In this document: positions 1-9,617 of the stretch, one piece after another
Layout: each line of letters begins with the position of its first letter
How positions within the stretch are numbered: position 1 is the stretch's first letter
NCBI GenBank assembly: GCA_036971715.1
Contig: JAVHJL010000005.1
Location: 2,356,001 to 2,420,000, forward strand
Origin: Arthrobotrys musiformis
Lineage: Eukaryota > Ascomycota > Orbiliomycetes > Orbiliales > Orbiliaceae
DNA: 64,000 bases
Direction: 5' to 3'
Notes under the pieces: model-generated
Databases searched by the model: none
What the model saw: the letters and a program-made list of their open reading frames with translations, nothing else
Told to the model about the DNA's origin: nothing
Program-made: the position numbers and the translations under genes

Positions 1-523
1 ATACTGACTGCGGAGTCCGGTGATCAAGCGTCTTTTGCAAACAAGCATCCTCCAAAGTTTGGAGTATATTTTCAGCTTGTAGGAATGGAAGAAGACAATG
101 CCATCCTCTAATATAAGTGCTTGAAATTAAAGCCACCAGGTCGTCAAAAGAAGGCCATGCAGCATCCAATACACTCGTAACTTCCGTAGGATACCAAATG
201 CATCCACCCGAATCACCCACCCGTTCATCCTCCCCAGGGATAAACCGAAGGTTTACAGCTGGCGCGGAGGTAAGATTTTCAGATGTTCCCGCCTTCGCAA
301 TGGCATCGCAGACGGTTCTCAAGAAGTAGATTCCGCTGGAACTACCCGCAAATCTCGACGAACTCCTAATAGAACCAAGCTCCTGAGATCGTAGCCCTCG
401 ACCATGTTCGGACACAGAACGAAGAGCGTCGGAAGGACTCCGCGCAAACGCGTCGCCAACATCGTCGTTTTCCGCTGTTCTCGATGCCGGCGTAGATTCA
501 GGGGCGGTATCCGGTAGCACCAT
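1..523 (-). CDS. Fungal-specific transcription factor-like protein, partial (runs off the left edge)
   Basis: One minus-strand frame stays open for 174 codons from an ATG at 521-523 to the edge of the window. The translation begins MVLPDTAPESTP, with a Ser/Arg-rich stretch, then reads FAGSSSGIYFLRTV at about residues 62-75. That motif resembles the start of the fungal-specific transcription factor (Fungal_trans) middle region of Zn2Cys6 regulators. No Zn2Cys6 cysteine cluster is visible upstream. An in-frame TAG lies just 5' of the ATG and is part of a CATAG that could be a splice acceptor, so the true start may be in an upstream exon that I could not find. A 29-bp tandem duplication lies immediately upstream. 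The call is inferred from one motif and the long open frame; the C-terminal part is outside the window. Confidence 0.55.
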   Translation of the reverse strand, partial: MVLPDTAPESTPASRTAENDDVGDAFARSPSDALRSVSEHGRGLRSQELGSIRSSSRFAGSSSGIYFLRTVCDAIAKAGTSENLTSAPAVNLRFIPGEDERVGDSGGCIWYPTEVTSVLDAAWPSFDDLVALISSTYIRGWHCLLPFLQAENILQTLEDACLQKTLDHRTPQSV

Positions 524-530
524 GATGCCG

Positions 531-588
531 GACTATGTTAACAGGCTACATTCGTGCTGGACTATGTTAACAGGCAACATTTGTGCTG
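531..588. repeat. 29-bp tandem duplication
   Basis: Two adjacent 29-bp copies (531-559 and 560-588) differ at only two positions. On the minus strand each copy contains a TTAACATAG sequence, which looks like a branch site plus 3' splice site. The duplication therefore doubles the possible acceptor just upstream of the partial regulator gene's first visible codon. Confidence 0.8.
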
Positions 589-3500
589 GCCTAGCCAAAG
601 AAGGGACTTCTACCCTGTATTGTGATTATATCAAGCTAAAGTCAATTATCCAACTACTTCAAGTCATGCGACAGCCCAAGCGCAATCGAATATTAAGGCA
701 ACACAGCCAGGCGCACGTCCTTCCGCTAAGACGGTTCTATTATGACCCAAACCCATGGCTCCAAAATATGTCGTACAATGCATCTCATTCTTCCAAATGA
801 GCCAGCCAATTGAAAAAGGAAAGTGGTTCCACGAACTTGAGCTCAGCTCCGATTTTTTATCCTCCATGGAATGCTTGCCGGCCCCTTTTTTTTTGGCTGC
901 GGGGTCGAATCGGATATGCCTGACAGACGCAGAGTTGTGGCAGAGTAGAATTGCAACTAGGTCAACACTTATTTTGTCTCATCCCAACTTACAAACAATA
1001 GACATTGTTAAAAATCCGCCGTCGAGCGGTCGCGGTCACCCCCCCCTCCACAACAGGATGATTCCATGACAAATCTGTTGGATACCAAACTCCAATGCGA
1101 AGGGATAAGTCCCAAATATAGAAGAATCTATTTACATCCATCGAGCGCGCGGTTGTGCATGTTGTTGGGTTGAATTCCAAACAGGCGCGAGACCGGCTGG
1201 CCAGCTTGTGTGTCCAGACATATCCAAGAATCCGTTTTCAGGCTTCAATAGCTTGAAACAAGAATCTTCGATGAACCACGTCCCCTCATGCGTATACGTT
1301 TGAAGTACATATGATAAGGAGCCCATGCTATTGGTTGGAATATACAACCTTCCTCCATACTTTGGCAGATTTGGAGGAGCCCCCTCGTTCCAGAGTGCAA
1401 GCGTCGGCCCAATGAGCAGCCGCTTTGAGCAAAGTTCGGATCAGCCTGAGGGAGCTGAAAGACGGTCAGGGCCCCTCCCGAGCTAGGTGGCCTGTGAAAT
1501 ATGTGATATCGCTCGAAAATCTCAAAAGCCGTAGGACGTTCGAACAACACACCCTCCGTTCGGAATCTTGAAAAAAAAAACCAGTTCATGCGGTGAGCTG
1601 CAAGGATTGCGCACACATACGGACAGCATGAAGGGGTTGAACCGTCCTATCCGCTCGCAGGGGTGCATTCCGAATATCCACTCTGAATTTTTCCAAATAC
1701 GGAGTACAGACGTCTGTAAACAAGAAGCCGCCACGTCGTTTAAGTTGAGAAAGCACAGGATGCGAGAAGACATGGCCGCCGCTTATTAGAGCCGAGGTTC
1801 CCGATGTACTTTTGTTCAGGCATTTTTGTTATGCGAGAGAGAAAAGTATGTGCATGCGAAAGCGCACCGCGGGATTATTCGACCAATGCTAGAACATGTT
1901 TCCAACAAAGCTAGTAGGATGGTGGCCTGAAGTACAGCCAGTGTCCTAAACTTCATTATTTGCCTAGAGTGGATGATTAAGGGCCGAAAGGACGGGTGTG
2001 GTTGTTCTCTGATGGTGGGCACATGGTCTTAGTGTCTATAAATGTCGTCTAATTAGCTTGGATGGAGCTAGCGAGCATTTGGAGCATGCAACATGCATGA
2101 CGGGGATGAACAAACTTCGAAGGTGGGCGACCAAACCCAGTATTTTCCGTCTCTTTCACCAGAACATGGCAAGAGAGAAAAGGTGAAATTTTTTCTCATC
2201 TCTTTCAAATCCAAGGAAATTAGAAAGCTGGAAGGCCTCTAACCTGCATGGCTTTGCGTACCCGTACAGTTTATATACGTAGTACCCGTAGTGTTGTCGG
2301 TTAGGCTACGCCGTAGTGTCAACAATTGCGAAGCTGCGCTTCCAGCTTCACGGCTAAATCGCCTGTTACGTTATGGGCCGATTATCGATAGTACTCCACC
2401 TTTGGAGCCAACAGCCAATCGAGCGCACGCCCTGTCGAGGCCTTGAAACCCCACCACGAACAACATCTCAACCAAGGATCAACCTTACGCCTGATGTCAC
2501 GGCATCAGAGACAAACCCGAGGCGAGAAAGTCCGGCTCAACGGCCGGCATGAGCGTGGATCCACCTCACTCCCTGACTCTAATGGTGACAATGGAGGTCA
2601 AAATCATTTCGTTCAGGAGAATCGCATGCAAACCTCGCTAAAACTAACCAAACCCAGACCCTTGTTCTCGAACGAACAACAGGGATGCATACTTCGCAAG
2701 TTAGCGGGCAGGGCGGTACAGCTTCGTATTTGCTGTGAGCGTCCATGACCACTGGTCTCACGGGCGTGCGTGCACCGATCCCGGCATTTTGGTTCAACCT
2801 CTACCCTCATGGTCTCGACTCTCAGTCTTCGTTTTTTTTACGTTCGCTTTTAATTTAATATTTCTTTTCTCGAAGTCAAGACGGGTGGTTTTTTTTCCCC
2901 CACCCTACCACATACCCGATTCTATTCAAGTATCTCGGGGGGGCACGGAACATGTCACGCATCCAAAATTACAATACCTGCTCGATATCGCCATACATAG
3001 ATATCAAGAGTGTGGTGGATGGCCGAGCAATCTCGACTCCGCCGCCAAATTAGGAAGTATATCGTGCCATTCAAGTATCGACTCGAAAAATAGCAGGGCC
3101 CTTTTCGGGATGCAGTTTAGCGCCCTTGTGGAAATCGAAGGCCATCCAAAGAAAGAGTATCCCAAATAGAATGCCACATTCTTAAGGCACAGCGCTGGGT
3201 TGTGTCTTCGCCAGACACTCCAATTTTCGAGCACAGCATGCTAGGACTATAAACATGCATGCACATACATACACACAGACACTGTAGATTTTCGACACAA
3301 TTGTCTGAGGATGCTTTGACATTTTTTCTTCGATTTCTCTCTCTCTCTTTCTCCCTGAGAGCTGGGAGATGCAAGCTAGAAGCTGCGGCCCCACCGTCTC
3401 ACAGTACATCGCATGAGCGACCAGCTGGGAGCCAACAAACGCCAAGTCCCTAATGTAATTCCAGCCCAAGTGGGGAGATAGGTCAAAATCACAGCCAGTA

Positions 3501-4516
3501 AGCGGCTATTACCGCTCTATCGGGTCACGTTTAGTGTAGTTTTCGGTCATTTGAATGGACTAGTACTGTGCAACAAGAAAACTAATATGCGAAATTAACT
3601 GACTTGATAAGGTCTCGGTAGCATGAAGTCGTAAGATCACACCAGGTTGGAAACAAAAAAAGGGCTACTATCTCCACTTCGCTATTTTCAGTGCCGGCCT
3701 CGTCGATTGTTTTTTCTTTTTTCCTCGAGATCTTTATCAAAATCTTTCCGCTTCATCGACTCTCGGCTCAGGCACAGGTTCTTCGCCACGGCTGCGTCAA
3801 CAATGTCGTACGTCTTTGCCATGCTGTGGCATGAAGAATCGATATTCAAGCCACTTCGTTGCAGAAAAGAAAGTCGAGTGAATTTCGACTTCTCCGAACT
3901 CTGAGGTCATGTACAGATGCAGCTTGGTTTATATCACAAGCGTCATAGCTCTCTTTTATATCCTTTTTTAGTCCTCACCGAAGCGTATATACATACAATG
4001 TGCATTGGGTCTTTCCCAAAACTGACGCCTTGGATGCCACCCCCCATGATCGCTCGTGCAGGCGGATCAGGGTTATATCAGCAACGTATATTACTGACGC
4101 TCAAGGCGCAGGCGTGCTAGTGTGGTACGGGGTTGGTGGACCTGGGCGGGATTCACACAGGCGGGAGGGGGAGGAGGCCTACCTAGGTGTACTAAGCAAA
4201 GGAAATGCCAACATCGTTGGATAAAACTGGGTGGATTCCCGCTAACCCATTTACTCTGGAATTTGATTCCAATCACGGACCCACACTCGTCTGTTGAGGA
4301 AACATACAACTGTGTCTCTCTCCTCTATTTCCTTTTACTCTTTCCCTTCCACTGTATCTATCTCTTTAAGTTATTTTTTCAATTCTTTTGTAGTTATAAC
4401 ATTTTGTTTAATTTTTTTTTTCATTACCTCCTTGTCTAGCCATTTTTGCGTCACTTCCCGTGTTAGACTTTTATAATACTTTTTTTGTTCCCCCCTCTCA
4501 CGACACATTGAGCAAG
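589..4516. other. Gene-poor interval; only decayed coding traces and the promoter of the next gene
   Basis: No intact gene is supported here. Minus-strand traces at 1132-1773 are listed separately. The last 250 bp (about 4310-4516) are strongly pyrimidine-rich, T-runs mixed with CTCTCT, as in leaders of ascomycete genes, and lead directly into the ATG at 4517. Several stretches mix purine and pyrimidine runs, for example near 2830-2900 and 3320-3360, without coding structure. Confidence 0.5.
1132..1773 (-). pseudogene. Possible decayed protein gene with two frame changes
   Basis: Three overlapping minus-strand open frames follow one another (1773-1522, 1616-1245, 1347-1132). The first and third are in the same frame and the middle one is offset. 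The first change falls at a run of ten A (T on the coding strand) at 1571-1580, a typical site for a one-base indel. The third segment reads smoothly (MYIPTNSMGSLSYVLQTY and on). I do not recognise the family. An alternative is chance overlap of unrelated frames; no splice sites clearly join them. Confidence 0.25.
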
Positions 4517-7500
4517 ATGTCTTCTATGTTGGCTCCCTACAATCCTGCTATGAGACTGGGTAAGTTATAACTTCGTACCATGTTGTTATTTGTGAAAATT
4601 GTTTCCTTTTGAGCTCTTGATAGAGCGGGATCCAACAACTATGCATAGAGGACGTATGCTAATTCTTTTTTCAAATTTCCTTCCGTGCTATTTTCTATCT
4701 CTAAAGGTCAAGGGTACGCTATTTCTCTTGGACTCCTTTCTTTTACAATCTTTCCTCATAGCTATAGCTAGCTACGTAGCAGTAATTGCTCGATATACTA
4801 ATGCATCCCTTTTCACGGATAACTTCTTTAGGTACAATTCCTTCACTCAGCAAATATGCATCGACGGCGCCGTGATCATAGACCCCAAAAAAGCAGAAGA
4901 TGGTCTCAAGCGCGGAGGGGTCACCATGAGGGACATAACCACGGCCATGCGCCCCCCAGATAACGGAAGAACAGGCGCGACGTCAACGTCGACCACAGCA
5001 CCTTCTACGCCATCCGCTGCTGGCAGATCCGATACCCCGGTTCCAGGTCTTAAACGGTACATCAAATCCCGTACGGGGTCAGAGGTATCCATGGGAGCCG
5101 CGAGCACGAGTTCCAGGAATTTGACCCGTATGAAAAGTCCGCCTCCTACTGCACCGTACGTTAGCGGTCTTCCAAAGTCGATTCTGGATGGGTATACCCG
5201 ACCCAAACTTTCTTCGGATACGTTGGTTGGGTTTACGCCTTCGGATTCGGGACCACTACCGCCGCCGCCGGCTTGGAAGGATAGGGAGAAGCATAATCGT
5301 TCACCGTTTTCTGAGAATTCGGTTTCTTCTGCTGAGTCGAGGAGGAGGAAGGGGAAGGGGGTTATTGCTGGTGCTGGTATTCCTTCTTCTACGCATGAAG
5401 CTACGGCTAGTCCGGTTTCGGTGGCTTCGCAGAAGAGAAGGGTTTCACCGGCTTCGCAAAACAAAAGGCCTTCGCCGACTTCGTCGGTTTACTCAACTCA
5501 GGATGAAAGTGATTCGGGTTTTGGACTCGCGAAATTAAGGATACGGCATGGTGAACCCGTCAGTCGGAGAGACTGGGGCTCCGCGAGTGATGGTTCGGTT
5601 CCTGGGCAGGTAAGCTCATCTTGTCTAGTAACTAGACTACATTGTGTGTAGTCTAGTTACTAGACAAGACTTCTTCATTGTTATCGATTTTTATTTGGGA
5701 TTTCCTCGGATGGTTGGCTTATAAGCCCATCCATTTTAGGATGTCCGATTCATGGCTCGATTTGTGAACAATCTAAGGTATGATTTGGGCTCAAGCATTC
5801 ATAGTATCTACTTTTTTAGAATTGTCTAACTTTTATTTTCGAATACAGCGACATAACAGAAGACATGAACATCTCCGCCGCCCGAACGATCAAACGCGGC
5901 CGAATCGACGGTCTAGGCGGGGACTCCTTCATCGACGTCGAAAAATTCAAACAGGCCGATCTAAACTTCTACATCCGCGTACGGGTCACAAACCAAAAGA
6001 TTGACGTGAGGGACGCTTTGCAGTTCAGTCCCGACTGGATTATTGTCGATAAAGAGTTTACGGAGTGTTTTGGTGATACATTCATTTCTGGTGGGTGTGG
6101 AATGCTATCGCATGATATAATGTTATGGGGTAGGGTGTTAATGGGCTTTTGGGTGTAGGTTTCGTCGACGGCGGGGAATTTAATGCCCTGCTTAGTATAA
6201 GAGTTCTTAATAGGGCAAAAGTTAAGGATATAGAAGTTGGGTGGGTCTTGCTCCGGACCAAAGAATTTTCCGTTGACATACTGACAAGTACGATCAGCGT
6301 GAAATCTGTTTTCGGGAACAGTCTTTTTACTCTAGATTCTCTCGGGAAAGAAGAATGGGAAAGAAGGGATATCGATAATCATTGCGAGATCAATGTTTCC
6401 GCTATATGGTCTGGAGGCGGGCGGATCAAGTCGAGTTAGTAACACTTCCTTTTTGTCAACTCTATAACCCCAGGAGCTAATCATGATTATCCCCGCAGGC
6501 GAGAAGCAATGGCCGATACATTCCTTGCTGGAAGCCGCTGCTAATTTCCCGGATCTTGTGGCTAGCGAGCCGCATCGAACATAGTACGGATACTCCCACA
6601 GACCCATGACTACCTACACAATAAGACGTAAAATAGCTAACGGATTGGATAGTGCTATACTTACCTCGTATCCTTACCTACGGAGCTTCTACAAAAATGG
6701 AGAGCTACAGATACCCCTCGCGCCCTATGGCCACGCGATCCGACGAACTAAAGTTCTCCTCGATGCTTATCTTGACTATAAAAGCGTACGATTCATTATG
6801 CACTTCGTTAAATATATCTATCAGAACCCCTGCTAAAAACCCGTATTATAAAACACAGTTAAGACAAAGATTGGACGAAGACATCGCCGACATCCAAAAC
6901 GGGGACAAAGTTTTCCAATCAAAAGAGTACTTTCGACGCCCGAGCATACAATTCCGTCAAGACGTTGGATCCGTGGAAGATGATTCCAGATTCGCGCCTA
7001 ATATCGGGGAGCTGGATCAAGCCATCAAGGCGGCGACGTCCCAGATGAAGAAGATTATGGAGGAAGTTGATATTTTGGTCAAGGACCCCGATTCGGCGAT
7101 GGAAGCTGGAAAGCCCACGTTTCAGCATCCTGATGTCTTTAGGAGTCGAATACCGGTATGGAATAGGACTGGATTTAAGTGGAAGGTTTCCGAACAGTGG
7201 CTAATGGTTGTTATGATTAGAAATTACTACCGAAGATGGCGAAAGATATCGTCGCCCGGTCTGCGGTCGTCGTTCAGTCCGATGAATCCGAGCTATACCT
7301 AGTTTCGAGCGGAGGAAGTAGGGCCAACATGATGAGCGGCAAATTTATCCCCAGAACGGAAGAGGCAGAGAACTACCACTATGCCGGGAGCTATAGCTTT
7401 GTGGTGCGTATTGATTCATAATCCACACAGATTCTCTTCCGCTTAGATGCCTGAGCCGCTAATAGCTATATTCGTCTTATAGAAGGACACAAATCAAGAA

Positions 7501-8386
7501 TCCAGTCACATTGCCAAGAGGGTCCGCAATGAGACTCAGGACCAGCTACCACCGAGAATATTCACCGGAATTAGGCACTTGACTGCCGTTTCGGACGCCT
7601 TTATGGACCCGAGCTTGAGGTTCCGGGTTTATAGCACGAGCGAGACTGCGAAAGGGTTCGATTGTTGTTTCCACGACTGGTCTAGCAAACGGATCACAGG
7701 GTAAGATTAATTCTACATACTATTTACTTTTATATTAAAAAATCCGGGGATTGTGGTAAACTAATAAATGATGGTATAGTGGTACGTTCGACGTCCTGGC
7801 GGTCAACCGTTCCGATCCAAACTTCCTAACCGGGGCCGTTGAAGGCCGTGGCGTTCGGGAATGGTCAATCAAATTCTCGAGAGCGTTCAAAAGGGCTCCA
7901 GAGGTTGTCATATGGTTGACGGGAGTGGATATCAACAAAACACAAGAGCCAAGTCTCGACCTCGACGTTCGTGCTATTACTTCAACGGGATTTAGGCTTT
8001 TGCCAAAGATTCCCAATCCGGAGACATGGGCTTCCTTCTCCTGGTTAGCGTACAACCCAGATGCTGGGGGGATTATAAGTGGATTTTTGGAGTTTGGAAG
8101 CAGGAAACACAATTATGGGGATAACGGGAAGGTGGAGTTCCCGCCCGGGACTTTTAGTCAGCGACCGAGGGTTCTAGCGGCATTACATGGGTTCTCATTG
8201 TACCCCGCAACGGAAGACGAGGAATCGGACTCAAAACCCAATCCTAAGGAAATGGCGGATGCTATGGCTAAGGGTGAGATAGAGCTGGAGGTTGGGAAGA
8301 CTACAATGGACGGGTTCAATTGGGGATTTAGAGCGACTGTGCCGAAAGGTTGCAAGGTTGTGATGCAGTGGATTGCAGTGGCCTAA
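4517..8386 (+). CDS. MACPF-like domain protein with three C-terminal H-type lectin repeats
   Basis: A phase-consistent model has 12 exons: 4517-4559, 4707-4713, 4832-5609, 5740-5777, 5849-6090, 6159-6434, 6499-6583, 6653-6785, 6859-7155, 7221-7403, 7483-7700 and 7780-8386, giving 968 residues. Exon 2 is a 7-nt microexon. After a conserved N-terminal block comes a Pro/Ser-rich low-complexity linker (about 70-260). Residues about 290-690 resemble fungal MACPF-like proteins: a GGEF patch, a WSGGG motif, an RTYAIL stretch and an LDAYLDYKS helix. The remaining ~280 residues hold three repeats with H-type lectin character, each with a P-P/A-P-x-V/I-type strand and a GF-x-x-x strand. MACPF proteins form membrane pores and H-type lectins bind GalNAc-type sugars; pore formation and sugar binding here are inference. 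No signal peptide is seen, so secretion would be unconventional or absent. Possible roles are defence, competition or self/non-self recognition. Exon borders 6-9 are least certain. Confidence 0.75.
4707..4713 (+). other. 7-nt microexon of the MACPF-like/H-lectin gene
   Basis: The first exon ends in phase 1 and the large third exon begins in phase 2, so joining them directly breaks the frame. The seven bases at 4707-4713, bounded by AG at 4705-4706 and a GTACGC donor at 4714, restore it exactly and supply a Gly-Gln-Gly turn before the conserved N-terminal block. Confidence 0.75.
5619..5669. repeat. Perfect 23-bp inverted repeat with 5-nt loop, intronic
   Basis: Bases 5619-5641 and 5647-5669 are exact reverse complements, separated by TTGTG. 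Each arm contains its own smaller palindrome (TCTAGTAACTAGA). The structure begins 9 nt after the 5' splice site of the third intron of the MACPF-like gene. Confidence 0.95.
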
Positions 8387-9617
8387 TGGAACATGCGCTT
8401 ATGCTTTTTTTTTTTTTTTCTCCTCTTTTCGGATGTTTAAATTTTTATATATAGTTACGACAGTTACGAAGGAACGAATCGCGGGACGGACCGACATGCA
8501 TAGAATGGAATACGATTAAAAATGTCTACAGGAATTCAAGGTATATACTGCAATGGGCTTTTCTTTTTTTTTCTTCTTTCTTTTTTCCTTTTTGCCTTTT
8601 CGAATTTTCTCCGTTGGTATCATGATTGTTATATAAAGCAAGTTACCCATGTTGTTCAAACAGTTAGCTATCGATATCCATCCCAAGGCAGTTAGTTAGT
8701 GTATCATATTTTCTGATATCATGATATTTCCTTAAATCTCAACCTTTCTCAATCGGCTTGTCTCAAATTAAAAAAAGAGATCTAGCAGTTTCCACGACTA
8801 AATAGAAAGAGTCATGCATAATGCACTTATGTGTTACATGGGAGGTCTGGCCTCTTCCTCTGATTCGCGGAAGGTTCTTGAGGACAAGGCTGGCATGTTG
8901 GATTTTGTGTGTTGCGGGACCAGCATTGAAGCCAAGCGAGCTTAAGGATCGACCCCGCGAGCGAGGCTCTTTGATCGTTATGCTTTGATTCCTGCAGCAT
9001 TCCTGCATTGTGCAGCATTGGGTGACTTCTGGCGGATATGAGAGCCAAGCTAACTGTGAGATCCTTCTTTTGCCTTCAGCCTTCCCGCGAGCACCATTTA
9101 CCAGGCGTCGTATACTAAAAGCACGGAAATAGTTAGCCTTATATAGTGGGGGAGGTGCAGTGGGACAGGGGTTGCCACCAAGCTATTGTTTGGTGGGGCA
9201 CAGCTTGAAGTTGGCAGTGGAAATTTCGATGGGCTTCCATCGAAACTCAAAGAAAGAAAATACTGGCAGCAACACCAGCCGGAAGCTGTTGCTGGCCACC
9301 ACCACGAAATTTTCACCGCGTTCCATTCATAAATTCTGTTCTCCTCCTCTCCAATCTATTTCTTCTTTCCTCCTCTTCTCACCACTTCTCCATCATCCCA
9401 AGTCCTCGTCTCAATCCTAATCTCAATCTCAATCTCACTCGCCTGTACCACCTATTCATCAGCTTCCTAAGACCATCTTGATATTAACTCTCTCTCTGCC
9501 TCTTCATCCTGCGTGTGTGTGCTCTTTGGTCATCGGAGAACATACCCTGCTATATACCCCTCTTCGCATACCAGATTACCCCTCATCCTCCCCATAATCA
9601 CACATTAATCTCACAAG
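8387..9617. other. Intergenic: 3' end of the MACPF-like gene and hsp90 promoter/leader
   Basis: T-rich 3' sequence follows the upstream stop (8406-8425 and 8560-8600). Nothing coding is supported. From about 9330 to 9617 the strand is CT-rich, as in strong fungal promoters and leaders, and ends in CACAAG just before the hsp90 ATG. A candidate heat-shock element lies at 9220-9237. Confidence 0.6.
9220..9244. promoter_or_regulatory. Candidate heat-shock element upstream of hsp90
   Basis: GAA at 9220-9222 and TTC at 9225-9227 form an nGAAnnTTCn pair, followed after 7 bases by TTC at 9235-9237 and then GAA at 9242-9244. This resembles a gapped HSF1 site about 380-400 bp upstream of the ATG. The spacing is not canonical throughout, so the call is tentative. 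Confidence 0.35.

Noticed and set aside
4847..5464. 205-codon minus-strand frame
   Set aside because: It lies opposite the low-complexity linker exon of the MACPF-like gene and is a shadow of it.
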